64,000 nucleotides of DNA from Xylanimonas allomyrinae (GCF_004135345.1 NZ_CP035495.1:1984001-2048000); one strand, 5' to 3'; numbered from the stretch's first letter, positions 42,437 to 54,777 are shown. A program made the numbers and translations. The notes: generated from the sequence alone by a model not told the origin.

Positions 42437-42442
42437 TAGGCT
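42437..42442 (+). promoter_or_regulatory. possible -10 box (TAGGCT) upstream of the ABC exporter
   Basis: TAGGCT in the 48-bp gap between the GT4 and the permease gene, the only break in an otherwise overlapping gene string. Suggests separate or additional expression of the exporter. Confidence 0.3.
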
Positions 42443-42479
42443 GTGTGGCGCTGCGCCTGAGCGCGGCGTCTCTGAGACG

Positions 42480-43394
42480 ATGGGAAAGACAATGGTCGAC
42501 CCGCGTGACGTTCGTGCGTCCGCGCTCGCATCCGAGCCCCTCCGCCCTGCCGGTCCCCGCCCCGGCTTCGTCGGTGGAACCGTTCAGTCCGTCAAGGACA
42601 TCTGGACACACCGAGAGCTGCTCGGCCTGCTGACCCGGCGAGAGATCAAGGCGCGCTACAAGGACAGCGCGCTCGGCCTCGTCTGGAGCCTGTTGAAGCC
42701 GATCGCGCTGCTGTGCGTGTACTGGCTGGCCATCGGCAAGTTCCTCGAGGCCGACCGCAGCATCGACGACTTCTCCGTCTACATCTTCGCCGGCCTCACG
42801 GCCTGGCAGCTCTTCAGCGACATCATCCTCGCGGGGACAAGCTCGATCGTCGGCAACTCAGGCCTCATCAAGAAGGTGTACGTCCCGCGCGAGGTCTTCC
42901 CGCTGAGCTCGATCGGGTCCGCGCTGTTCAACTTCTCGCTCCAGCTGATCATCCTCATCGGCTTCACGGTCATTCGAGGCGCCTTCCCGACGGGCACGCG
43001 CTGGCTCTACGCAGCGCTGGGCCTTGCCGTGCTGGTCACCTGGGCGACGACGCTCGTGCTCGTGCTGTCCGCGGTGAACGTGTACCTGCGCGACGTGCAG
43101 TACCTCGTGGAGATCGCCCTGATGCTCTTCATGTGGGTGTCCCCCATCGTGTACGCGTGGAGCATGGTCGCCGACCGCGTACCGCACTGGCTGGCCGAGG
43201 TGTACCTGTCCAACCCGATGACGCAGGTCGTCCTGTCGTTCCAGCGCACGTTCTGGGTTCGCGGTGACGGCTCGCCGATGCCGACACACCTCGCCGCACG
43301 CATGGGTGTCACCCTCGTCGTCTCCCTCGTTCTCCTCTGGGTGGCGCAGCGCACGTTCGCGCGCCTCCAGAGCAACTTCGCCCAGGAGCTGTGA
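42480..43394 (+). CDS. ABC-2 type polysaccharide exporter permease (Wzm/TagG-like)
   Basis: A 304-residue permease with a cytosolic N-terminal segment containing the coupling-helix signature LLTRREIKARYKDSALGLVWS, typical of Wzm/TagG/RfbA. Six membrane helices follow, with the conserved NVYLRDVQYLVEI segment. It forms the channel that moves a lipid-linked glycan or teichoic acid-type polymer outward. The ATG at 42480 is used; a second ATG at 42492, preceded by GGGAAAG, may be the real start. The stop overlaps the ATPase gene. Confidence 0.9.
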   Translation: MGKTMVDPRDVRASALASEPLRPAGPRPGFVGGTVQSVKDIWTHRELLGLLTRREIKARYKDSALGLVWSLLKPIALLCVYWLAIGKFLEADRSIDDFSVYIFAGLTAWQLFSDIILAGTSSIVGNSGLIKKVYVPREVFPLSSIGSALFNFSLQLIILIGFTVIRGAFPTGTRWLYAALGLAVLVTWATTLVLVLSAVNVYLRDVQYLVEIALMLFMWVSPIVYAWSMVADRVPHWLAEVYLSNPMTQVVLSFQRTFWVRGDGSPMPTHLAARMGVTLVVSLVLLWVAQRTFARLQSNFAQEL

Positions 43395-44614
43395 TGAGCA
43401 CCCCCGTCATCTGCATCGACGATCTCTCCAAGCGCTTCGTCATCCGCAAGGAGAAGTCGCTCAAGGAGCGCCTGGTCAACTTCGGTCGGTCCGAGCTGCA
43501 CAAGGACGACTTCTGGGCGCTGCGCAACGTCGGGCTCGAGATCGAGTCCGGGTCCACGGTCGGGCTCGTCGGGCCGAACGGCTCAGGCAAGTCGACGCTG
43601 CTGAAGATGGTCGGCGGCATCCTGCAGCCGACCACGGGCACCGTCAGCGTCCGAGGGCGGCTCGCCGCTCTTCTCGAGCTCGGCGCCGGCTTCCACCCCG
43701 ACCTGACGGGCCGCGAGAACGTCTACCTCAACGGGTCCATCCTCGGCCTCTCGCGCGAACAGACGGAGAAGTACTTCGACGCGATCGTCGACTTCTCGGG
43801 GATCGAGAAGTTCATCGACACCCAGGTCAAGTTCTACTCGTCAGGCATGTACGTGCGGCTCGCGTTCGCCGTTGCCGTCCACGTCGACCCGGACATCCTC
43901 CTCGTCGACGAGGTCCTCGCCGTCGGTGACGAGCCGTTCCAGCGCAAGTGCATGGACCGGATCCGGCAGTTCCAGTCCGAGGGCCGCACGATCCTGTTCG
44001 TCAGCCACGGACTGGACCAGGTCGCGGAACTCTGCGACCGCGCCGTCGTGCTGGAGTCCGGTCACGTGATCGCGGACGGAGAGCCACGCGACGCGCTTCG
44101 GGTCCTGCGGACGGAGTTCGACCAGATCCGTGCCGAGGATCTCGCCCGGCGCGCCGAAGGGACGTCGTCCACGGCCGCGAGCGAGCGGATCACCGTCGAG
44201 GCCGTCGAGGTGTCCGACCTCGACGACGTGCCCCTCTCGGACGCCGGTCCCGTCGCCGACCTGAAGGTTCGCGTCACGGTCAACGTGCCCACGCGAACCG
44301 AGGGCCTCGTCGTCGGTTGCGGCATCGACAGCGCGCTCGGCGTCCCCATCGTGGGCACCAACTCCAAGCTGGTGGGGGTCGACCTCCCCCCTCTTGAGGG
44401 CCGCCAGCAGATCGTGTTCACGCTGTCCGACCTCCGGCTGGGCGAAGGCAACTACTCGTTCCACGGGGCCGTCGTCAGCCACTCCGGTGAGGAGCTCGAC
44501 CGCAAGCGAGACGCGGCGCCTCTTCACGTGTCCGGCGATGGCCGCACCAGCGGGTTCACCTGGGCACGGCCCGAGGTGCGCGTCGCCAGCGCCGTCGGTG
44601 GTCCGGCTCGCTGA
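43394..44614 (+). CDS. ABC polysaccharide exporter ATPase with C-terminal Wzt-type domain
   Basis: A 406-residue ATPase. Motifs in order are Walker A GPNGSGKST, the Wzt/TagH-type ELGAGFHPDLTGREN, signature FYSSGMYVRLAFA, Walker B ILLVDEVLAVGD and H-loop SHGL. Residues about 265-385 form a beta-sandwich of the Wzt C-terminal type (VTVNVPTRTEGLVVG, LGEGNYSFHGAVV). In Wzt proteins this domain recognises the capped end of the finished chain, which makes methylation by the FkbM enzyme upstream relevant. The ATG at 43394 shares its A with the permease stop (TGATG). A strong hairpin follows. Confidence 0.92.
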   Translation: MSTPVICIDDLSKRFVIRKEKSLKERLVNFGRSELHKDDFWALRNVGLEIESGSTVGLVGPNGSGKSTLLKMVGGILQPTTGTVSVRGRLAALLELGAGFHPDLTGRENVYLNGSILGLSREQTEKYFDAIVDFSGIEKFIDTQVKFYSSGMYVRLAFAVAVHVDPDILLVDEVLAVGDEPFQRKCMDRIRQFQSEGRTILFVSHGLDQVAELCDRAVVLESGHVIADGEPRDALRVLRTEFDQIRAEDLARRAEGTSSTAASERITVEAVEVSDLDDVPLSDAGPVADLKVRVTVNVPTRTEGLVVGCGIDSALGVPIVGTNSKLVGVDLPPLEGRQQIVFTLSDLRLGEGNYSFHGAVVSHSGEELDRKRDAAPLHVSGDGRTSGFTWARPEVRVASAVGGPAR

Positions 44615-44638
44615 CATCGTCCGCCGGGGCCCGGCACG

Positions 44639-44671
44639 TCGTCGCGGGGCGCGGACCGCGCCCCGCGACGA
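44639..44671. terminator. strong bidirectional hairpin after the ABC exporter
   Basis: A 16-bp perfect inverted repeat, TCGTCGCGGGGCGCGG and its complement around a single A (effective loop of about 5 bases). It lies in the 64-bp gap between the exporter ATPase and the convergent secreted-protein gene. Confidence 0.8.
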
Positions 44672-44678
44672 GGATCGA

Positions 44679-46136
44679 TCAGGAGTAGTCGCGAATCGCG
44701 AGGTTGCGGTACTCGACCGATCCCGCGATTCCTTCCCGGACGGCCCCTTCACCGCTCGCGAGCATCACATGCGCCCACTGGTCAAGCCCGACCGGGTCGG
44801 GCGCCCGGCCGAGGAACGTCTGGTAGTACTTTCCGGCACGAATCATCGCGGCCTCGAGCGAGAACCACACCCCGGCCGTCGCGGGAACGACGCCGTAGTG
44901 CGCGATCTGGTCGGTCCAGTACGCAATCTCCCACGCCGAAGCCTCACGATTCAGCATGACGCGGTACATGTGCTTGACATAATCCGTCGGGTTGGCGCCA
45001 CCCTGGAGATAAAACTCCTCGGTGCGATAGAAGACGAACTGAACCTCGTCGACCGTGTACACGCCCTCCTGGATCCACCTCACCCAGTCCACATAGTGCG
45101 GGTCAGGCTCCCTCCGAAGAACCTCGCGATACGCCTGAACCACCCGCAGCGTCCGATACTCCGTCGAACTCGTCAACGTCCGCACAAGCTCACTCTGCGA
45201 ACGGCCGGCACGCAGGTCGTTCGTCCACGTTGCCAAACCTGACGGGTCGACCTCCCTTCCCAGCAGGTCCGCGTACAGCTTCTTGACAATGGGCGCCTCG
45301 GATCCTCGCGGGTCGCCGAACCAGTCGCTGAAGATCCTGAAGAAGTTTCGGTTGCCGTACGAGGAGCAGCTGTCACCCGTACCGTAGAAGTTCGCCAGCG
45401 CGGCAGCGTTGGGAACGTACGGGGTGTAGTTGTACAGCCCCGCGGTGGCCTGGTTCTGGATGTAGACCTGGGCAGAACCGCAGGCCGTGTTGGGGTTGTA
45501 GAGGATCGAGTTGACGCGGCCCGCCTGATAGCCGTAGCCCGTCGGGTTGTTGCGGTAGCGCAGGTACTGACGTGCCGCGCGGTACAGCTGGTTGAAGAAC
45601 CCGTAGTACGCCGCGTCGCAGTTCGCCGTGTGGTTGGGCCCCGTGTCCGGGCACCCGAAGCCGGTCGCCCGGTTGTAGTTCGACGTCGTCGGGCGCGTCT
45701 TGGTGACGAGCGACGTCTCCTTCTGCAGCAGGACCAGGAGCACCTGCTGGTTGATGCCGCACGCCCGGCCCACGTTCGTGATGATCTCGGCGGCCGACTG
45801 GCTGCCCGAGCCCGAGTACGCGCCGCAGAGGCCCGCCTCCGCCGCCATCGACGGTGTCGCGGTCCGGTAGTCCTTGAGACACGGCTGCTCGCCCGCCACG
45901 CATCCTGCGCCCTGCTGGTTCAGGAACGCCTGGACCTGCCCGGCGTCCATCGTGCTCGGGGCGTAGAAGACGCCGTCGGCGATGATGTTGCCCGCGTCGA
46001 ACTGGCTTGCGCTCGTGGCCGTGCGCAGCGGCGCCGCATCCGCGCGGGGCTCGCCTGGCAGACCGGGGAGAGCCGCGAGCACGAGCGCACCGACCAGCGC
46101 CGTCGCGATAGCGCCGGCCGTGTTCGTTCGCCTCAC
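44679..46136 (-). CDS. secreted lysozyme-like protein with four DUF4214 repeats
   Basis: A 485-residue exported protein. The signal peptide is at residues 1-33 (ALVGALVLAALPGLPGEPRADA). The N-terminal domain (about 45-280) contains VLLVLLQKETSLVT, resembling the catalytic Gln-x-Glu-Ser helix of lytic transglycosylases, plus several cysteines; enzymatic activity is inference. Residues about 286-482 hold four DUF4214-like repeats (KLYADLLGREVDPSGLATW, YREVLRREPDPHYVDW, MYRVMLNREASAWEIAYW, YYQTFLGRAPDPVGLDQW). The GTG at 46136 overlaps the upstream lipoprotein stop (GTGA). Its C-terminal 511 bp are nearly identical to those of the amidase gene at 46764. Confidence 0.8.
   Translation of the reverse strand: MRRTNTAGAIATALVGALVLAALPGLPGEPRADAAPLRTATSASQFDAGNIIADGVFYAPSTMDAGQVQAFLNQQGAGCVAGEQPCLKDYRTATPSMAAEAGLCGAYSGSGSQSAAEIITNVGRACGINQQVLLVLLQKETSLVTKTRPTTSNYNRATGFGCPDTGPNHTANCDAAYYGFFNQLYRAARQYLRYRNNPTGYGYQAGRVNSILYNPNTACGSAQVYIQNQATAGLYNYTPYVPNAAALANFYGTGDSCSSYGNRNFFRIFSDWFGDPRGSEAPIVKKLYADLLGREVDPSGLATWTNDLRAGRSQSELVRTLTSSTEYRTLRVVQAYREVLRREPDPHYVDWVRWIQEGVYTVDEVQFVFYRTEEFYLQGGANPTDYVKHMYRVMLNREASAWEIAYWTDQIAHYGVVPATAGVWFSLEAAMIRAGKYYQTFLGRAPDPVGLDQWAHVMLASGEGAVREGIAGSVEYRNLAIRDYS
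44697..45207. repeat. 511-bp direct repeat, copy 1 (DUF4214 coding)
   Basis: Almost identical to 46785-47295 (offset 2,088 bp), with only scattered substitutions. It encodes the end of the first and all of the following DUF4214 repeats. The sequences on either side are different or clearly diverged. Confidence 0.93.
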
Positions 46137-46669
46137 GAGACTTCTCCGGTCGACGTCACGGTGCCGGTCCCCACGGAGGTGGGCGACTCGTAGCGCATCT
46201 CGAGCGACCACGGCTGGTCGGCGACAGGCAGCGCAAGGTCCACGTTGGCACACCACGTCGTCGTCGCGTCAGGCTCGGCGGCCGACTCACCGGTCACCGA
46301 CTGCTCGCCCTGCGTCAGCGTGTAGCGGCACGTCCCACCCAGTTCGATGACGCCTCGGACGTAGCCGCCCGCCGTGACGACTGCCGGCCCGCCGACCGTC
46401 CCCACGGGGACCACGTCGACGACGGTGCGGCCGTCGGGCACTGCTTGCGTCTCCGTGGGGGCCGGAACGTCCGGCTGCTCCGGCGCTCCCGACTGCTCCG
46501 GCTGCTCCGGCTGCGGCGTCGTGTCCGCCGGCGTCGCGTCGTCCGACTGACCCACCTCGGGTGGCTCGCCACCCGCAGCGGTGATGCCTGCGCACCCGGA
46601 CATCGCCCACGCGATGGCCGCGATGACCCCTGTTGCACCGACCAGCGCTCGCGTTCTCGACGTACGCAT
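46133..46669 (-). CDS. putative lipoprotein
   Basis: A 178-residue protein with a lipoprotein signal (AMSGCAG, lipidated Cys at about residue 26). A Pro/Glu/Gln/Thr-rich spacer (about 35-80, PQPEQPEQSG) is followed by a small beta-rich domain with two cysteines (TCRYTLTQGEQ and TTWCANVDLAL). No family recognised. The ATG follows GGAGGCAGG. The overlap with the DUF4214 protein gene downstream suggests the two are made together and act at the cell surface. Confidence 0.7.
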   Translation of the reverse strand: MRTSRTRALVGATGVIAAIAWAMSGCAGITAAGGEPPEVGQSDDATPADTTPQPEQPEQSGAPEQPDVPAPTETQAVPDGRTVVDVVPVGTVGGPAVVTAGGYVRGVIELGGTCRYTLTQGEQSVTGESAAEPDATTTWCANVDLALPVADQPWSLEMRYESPTSVGTGTVTSTGEVS

Positions 46670-46763
46670 CCTGCCTCCATGTTCTTCGATGTGCGGTCGA
46701 CCGATCGGCGGCGCACCGCACAGGAATGCTCACTACGAGTCTGGGTGTGCGAGGCCTGAGGTC

Positions 46764-49965
<3,202 letters not shown>

Positions 49966-50088
49966 CCCCGCGGCGGCGCCGCACGCCCCCGCGGCCTGCA
50001 CTCCCCTTCGAGCAGAAGCCCAGGGCCGCTTCACAAACCCTGCACCGTCTGAACGCCGCCGACCCCGATGCTCCGCCGATGCGCCACG

Positions 50089-50094
50089 TATGCT
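50089..50094 (+). promoter_or_regulatory. candidate -10 box (TATGCT) before the first LCP gene
   Basis: TATGCT 8 bp upstream of the GTG at 50103. It lies downstream of the alternative ATG at 50079, which argues for the GTG as the real start. Confidence 0.35.
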
Positions 50095-50102
50095 CATCGA
50101 CC

Positions 50103-51467
50103 GTGACGAGCACGAACCGACGCGACTCCACACCCCGGCACGCGCGTCTGTCGACGCCGGGAACTCTCGCGGAGGAGGCCGCCATTCCCCACGGTGCACC
50201 TCGCCGTCCTGCCCACGCGCGCTCGCTGCAACGCCACCGCGTGATCCGCGGCATCGCGATGGGCGTGACCGCCGTCCTCGCGTTCGGCGTCGGCGGCGCC
50301 GCCGCCGCGACGCTCCGGTTCACCAACAACATCCAGACGGTCGACGCCGACGCGGCTCTCGCCGTCGTCGAGCGCCCCGAGGTCGTCGTCCCCGAGGACC
50401 CGAACGCGGGCACCGCGCTCAACATCGTGCTCATGGGCAGCGACGACCGCAGCGGCGAGAACGCCGCCCTCGGCGGCGAGAACGAGGGCATGCGGTCGGA
50501 CACGACGATGATCCTGCACATCTCGGCGGACCGGTCCCGGGCGGAGATGATCTCGATCCCCCGCGACTCCATCGTCGACACGCCGCAGTGCCCGACGTCG
50601 GGCGGCAAGCTCGCGCCCGCGATGAAGAACACGCGGTTCAACGCGGCCTTCGCGCAGGGCGTCATGTACGGCAAGGACGTCCAGTCGGGCGCGCTGTGCA
50701 CCATGACGACGATCGAGAACCTCACCGACGTGCGGATGGACGGGTTCGTCGTCATCGACTTCGCCGGGTTCAAGAACATGATCGACGCGCTCGGTGGCGT
50801 CACGATGTGCATCCCGCAGGACGTCTACTCGCCCAAGGCCGACCACCTGCGACTGGCGGCCGGGAACCAGGCCCTCAACGGGACGCAGGCCCTCCAGTAC
50901 GCTCGCGCGCGCACCGGCCAGGGCCTGGGCGACGGATCCGACATCAGCCGCATCGGCCGCCAGCAGGAGATGATGGCCGCCATCGCACGTGAGGTGCTCA
51001 GCAAGAACCTGCTCACGGACTCGCCTGCGCTCATCTCCTTCCTGAACGCGGTCACGAGCTCGCTGACGATGTCGAGCAACCTCTCCTCGCTGACGGGACT
51101 CCCCGGCCTCGCCTACAGCCTGCGCAACGTCCGGCCTGACACGATCACGTTCATGACCGTCCCCTGGGGAGCCAACCCCGCCGACAAGAACACGGTCGTC
51201 TGGACCGCCGACGCGGACACGCTGTGGGACAACCTCAGGAACGACCGCCCGATCACCACCCCCGTGGGCGGTGCCGACCCCGCCACCGACGGCGCGGCCG
51301 GGTCCGCCACCACGCCCGACACCGGCGACGCCGCGTCCGGCACGCCGACGAGCGCCGCACCACCGGCCACGCCCCAGGCCCCGGTCGACACCCCGGCCCC
51401 GAGCGAGACCAAATCGGCCGGCAAGGAAGCCTTCACCGGCGCCGACACCACGTCCGTCTGCGGGTGA
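50103..51467 (+). CDS. LytR-CpsA-Psr (LCP) cell-wall polymer ligase
   Basis: A 454-residue membrane-anchored protein: a short basic cytosolic segment, one membrane helix (about residues 45-65, GIAMGVTAVLAFGVGGAAAA) and an extracytoplasmic LCP domain (about 100-330). The domain shows LNIVLMGSDDRSG, MRSDTTMILH, ISIPRDS and QYARARTG with conserved Arg/Asp. The C-terminal tail is Pro/Thr/Ala-rich. LCP proteins transfer glycopolymers from undecaprenyl diphosphate to peptidoglycan, fitting the end of a glycan locus. The GTG at 50103 is preferred over the ATG at 50079. A second LCP gene follows 4 bp after the stop. Confidence 0.87.
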   Translation: MTSTNRRDSTPRHARLSTPGTLAEEAAIPHGAPRRPAHARSLQRHRVIRGIAMGVTAVLAFGVGGAAAATLRFTNNIQTVDADAALAVVERPEVVVPEDPNAGTALNIVLMGSDDRSGENAALGGENEGMRSDTTMILHISADRSRAEMISIPRDSIVDTPQCPTSGGKLAPAMKNTRFNAAFAQGVMYGKDVQSGALCTMTTIENLTDVRMDGFVVIDFAGFKNMIDALGGVTMCIPQDVYSPKADHLRLAAGNQALNGTQALQYARARTGQGLGDGSDISRIGRQQEMMAAIAREVLSKNLLTDSPALISFLNAVTSSLTMSSNLSSLTGLPGLAYSLRNVRPDTITFMTVPWGANPADKNTVVWTADADTLWDNLRNDRPITTPVGGADPATDGAAGSATTPDTGDAASGTPTSAAPPATPQAPVDTPAPSETKSAGKEAFTGADTTSVCG

Positions 51468-51471
51468 GACC

Positions 51472-52970
51472 ATGACCGACGCGCCCCGGATCCCCCCGTC
51501 GTTCAGTCCGTCGGGCGCCCAGCGCCGCCCGGCGGCGGCCGACGACGTCGTTCCCGTCCGCGGGCAGCGACGCGAGGGCGTCGCGCCTCGCTCGGCCGTG
51601 CCCGACGACGCCGTCGTGGGCGGCCAGACGCCGCGCGTGCGGCGGCAGTCGTCGCGCGAGGTGCCGGTCACGCCGCCCGCGAACCGGGCACGCGCGTCCG
51701 CGCGCCCCCGCCCGGCAGCCGCGCCGCGCCCACAGTCCTTCGAGCCTGGGTCCGCACCCCGCCGGCCGATGCCCGACACCTCGGGCGGCGCGCCCCGCAG
51801 CGCCGACGGCAGGCCTGCGGCACCCCAGGCGTTCCCGCCTCGCGGGTCCGCGGGAGCGACCCGCGCCCCGGTCGGGTCCGCACGGCCGAGCGCCCACCCG
51901 ACGGCGTCTGGCGGGCCCTCCCTCGCGGGCGGCGGTGCGTCGCGCCCCGGGGTCGCCTCGCCACGCCCGGCCCGGACCGCCCCGGCACCCGTCCACGGGC
52001 CTGCCGGCGCTGCCCCGCAGCGCCGACGCCGGCGCAAGGGCCGCATCGTCGCCCTGACCGCCGCCCTCGCGCTGGTGCTCCTGCTGGCGTGGCCGGTCGG
52101 CCTGCTGATCTGGGCCAACGGCAAGATCCAGCACACCGAGGCGCTGTCGGGCGCAGCCGGCACGCCGGGCACCACGTACCTGCTCGCCGGCTCCGACGCC
52201 CGCGGCAGCGGCGGCATCGAGGACGAGACCTCGGGCGCCCGCACCGACACGATCATGCTCCTGCACAAGCCGTCGAGCGGCCCGGCGGCCCTGCTGAGCC
52301 TGCCGCGCGACTCCTTCGTCGAGATCCCCGGTCACGGCTCCAACAAGCTCAACGCGGCGTTCTCGTTCGGCGGCGCACCCTTGCTGGTCCAGACCGTCGA
52401 ACAGCTCACGGGCCTGACGGTCGACCACTACGTCGAGGTCGGCTTCGGCGGCATCTCCGGCGTGGTCGACGCCGTCGGCGGGGTCAACCTGTGCCTCGAC
52501 CTCGACGTCGACGACGCCAACAGCGGCCTGCAGTGGACCAAGGGCTGCCACGACGTCGACGGCACCACCGCGATCGCCTTCTCCCGCATGCGCTACGCCG
52601 ACCCGCAGGGCGACATCGGGCGCACCGACCGGCAGCGGCAGCTCATCAACGCGGTGACCGGGAAGGTCGCCGACCCGGGCCTGGTGTTCCGCCCCGGGCG
52701 CAGGTCTCGCTCGCCAGCGCGGGGCTCGGGGCGCTGACGGTCGACGAGGACACCGGCATCCTCGACTTCGCCCGCCTCGCGCTCGCGTTCCGGGCGGCCA
52801 ACGGCCCCGGCGGGGTCACCGGCACGCCGTGGATCTCGAGCGTCGACTACCGGCCGGGCAACGGCGTCGGATCGACGGTGAAGCTCGACGCGGACCGCAA
52901 CGCCCAGCTCTGGTCGGACCTGCGCGACGGCCGGCTCGAGCCCGGCCAGGTCGGCGGCATGCCGTCCTGA
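51472..52970 (+). pseudogene. second LCP-family ligase gene, frameshifted near its 3' end
   Basis: The ATG at 51472 starts a long Pro/Arg/Ala-rich cytosolic segment (about 190 residues). One membrane helix (IVALTAALALVLLLAWPVGLL) and an LCP domain follow (TYLLAGSDARGSG, ARTDTIMLLH, LSLPRDSFVEIPG, FSRMRYADPQGDIGRTDRQ). After DPGLVF at about 52688 the frame is lost. The expected continuation (AQVSLASAGLGALTVDEDTG to GQVGGMPS, stop 52970) is present in another frame. One missing G in the CCCCGGG run at about 52692-52699 explains this. As written the protein would lack its last ~95 residues; a sequencing error is likely. Confidence 0.85.
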
Positions 52971-52988
52971 CCGGCGTCGTGCGCGGCG

Positions 52989-53522
52989 CTACGCGCTGAA
53001 CCCCGGCGTCTGGCTGCGGCGCGCCCGCAGGGCCGCGCCCTTGGCGTGCGCGACCTCCCCCAGCTCGGCCTGGAACGCCTCCATGCGAGCGCGCAGCGCG
53101 ACGTCGTCCGGCGTCGTCCCCGCACCGAGGATCCGCGCCGCGAGCAGGCCCGCGTTGCGCGCCCCGCCGATCGACACCGTCGCGACGGGCACCCCCGCCG
53201 GCATCTGCACGATCGACAGCAGCGAGTCCATCCCGTCGAGGTACCGCAGCGGCACCGGCACCCCGATCACCGGCAGGGGCGTCACCGCGGCCAGCATGCC
53301 GGGCAGGTGCGCGGCGCCCCCGGCGCCCGCGATGACGACCCGCAGCCCGCGCGACGACGCCGTCCGCCCGTACTCGATCATCTCCACGGGCATGCGGTGC
53401 GCGGAGACGACGTCGGCCTCGTAGGCGACGCCGAGCTCGTCGAGCGCGACGGCGGCGGCCTCCATCGTGGGCCAGTCGGAGTCCGACCCCATGACGATGC
53501 CGACGACAGGCTGTGCGGTCAC
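52989..53522 (-). CDS. purE: N5-carboxyaminoimidazole ribonucleotide mutase
   Basis: A 177-residue class I Pur[17 protein letters not shown] holds the Ser-Asp-Ser-Asp substrate loop, VVSAHRMP the catalytic His region, and [11 protein letters not shown] the second active-site segment. It converts N5-CAIR to CAIR in purine synthesis. The start is GTG. It is the usual partner of purK directly upstream (24-bp gap), and its 3' end faces the LCP gene. Confidence 0.94.
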   Translation of the reverse strand: MTAQPVVGIVMGSDSDWPTMEAAAVALDELGVAYEADVVSAHRMPVEMIEYGRTASSRGLRVVIAGAGGAAHLPGMLAAVTPLPVIGVPVPLRYLDGMDSLLSIVQMPAGVPVATVSIGGARNAGLLAARILGAGTTPDDVALRARMEAFQAELGEVAHAKGAALRARRSQTPGFSA

Positions 53523-53546
53523 TGCGTTCTCCTCAGGTTCGGTCGG

Positions 53547-54730
53547 TCATTCGCCGCGCAGCAACGCCGCCGCGGCCACGGCCCGACGCCGGACCTCGTC
53601 GAGGTCGGTGCCGCTCACGTTGACGTGGCCGAGCTTGCGCCCGGCACGGATGCCCTTGCCGTACAGGTTGACCCGCGCGTCGGGGAACCGCTCCATGAGC
53701 TGCGGCAGGGCGTCGGTCAGCTCGTCGAGCGACGATCCCAGCACGTTGGCCATCACGGTCCAGGGGGCGACGGCGTCGGTGGCGCCCAGCGGCAGGTCGA
53801 GCACGGCACGCAGGTGCTGCTCGAACTGGCTGGTCACCGCCCCGTCGATGGTCCAGTGACCCGAGTTGTGCGGCCGCATCGCGAGCTCGTTGACGAACAC
53901 CTCGGGCTCGCCCGCGGCACCGGGCGCCTCGAACAGCTCGACGGCGAGCACGCCGGTGACGTCAAGGCCCTCGACGACGGCGGCGGCCAGGGCGCGCACA
54001 CGCGCCTCCAGCTCCGCCGGCAGGCCCGGGGCGGGCGCGATGACCTCGGAGCACACGCCGTCGCGCTGGATCGACTCGACGACCGGCCAGGTGCGCACCT
54101 CGCCCGACGGGCGGCGCGCGACCAGCGCGGCCAGCTCGCGGGTGAACGGCACCTTCTCCTCCACCAGGAGCTGCGGCGCCCCGGCGGCAGCGGCGGCGAT
54201 CCAGTCCGCGACGTCGTCGGGCGACGAGACGACGCGCACCCCCTTGCCGTCGTAGCCGCCGCGCGACGTCTTGACGACGGCCTCGCCGCCCGGCTCCCCG
54301 GCGAGGAACTGCGCGAGCGTCTCGCGGGCGGACGCGGGGTCGAGGGGCAGGGGCGCCCAGCGCGGGCACGGCAGCCCGAGCGCGCTCAGGCGGGTGCGCA
54401 TGACGATCTTGTCCTGCGCGTGGACCAGCGCGTCGGGACCGGGACGCACGGGAGTGCCGTGGTCGAGCAGGTCCTGCAGCAGCGCGTTCGGCACATGCTC
54501 GTGCTCGAAGGTCAGGACGTCCGCGGCGTCGTCGCCGGGCGGGGCGATGAGCGATCGGATCGCGGCCTCGTCGGACGCGGCGCCCACCGGGGCGTCGGTG
54601 ACGACCTGCGCGGCCGAGCTGCCCGGCTCCTCGACCAGCACCCGGAGCCGGATGCCGAGCTCCCCGGCCGCGGGGCCATCATGCGGGCGAGCTGTCCTCC
54701 GCCGACCACGGCGATCACGGGTGCTGTCAC
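53547..54730 (-). pseudogene. purK: N5-carboxyaminoimidazole ribonucleotide synthetase, frameshifted near the start
   Basis: An ATP-grasp enzyme making N5-CAIR from AIR, bicarbonate and ATP. The start (TAPVIAVVGGGQLARMMAP, GTG at 54730) is in one frame. The rest, from AAGELGIRLRVLVEEP through FEHEHVPNALLQD, KTSRGGYDGKGVRVV and VNELAMRPHNSGHWTIDGA, is in another. A single missing base in the GCCGCGGGGCC run at about 54667-54674 accounts for the shift. Everything else is intact and of normal length. Because purE is intact and adjacent, a sequencing error is more likely than true loss of the pathway. Confidence 0.88.
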
Positions 54731-54777
54731 GGGTGACCAGGGTACCCGCGGCGGGCCGGTGACCAGTGCGCGATGCC

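Noticed and set aside
50094-52268. 724-codon minus-strand open frame
   Set aside because: Antisense to both LCP genes; Arg/Gly/Ala-rich noise.
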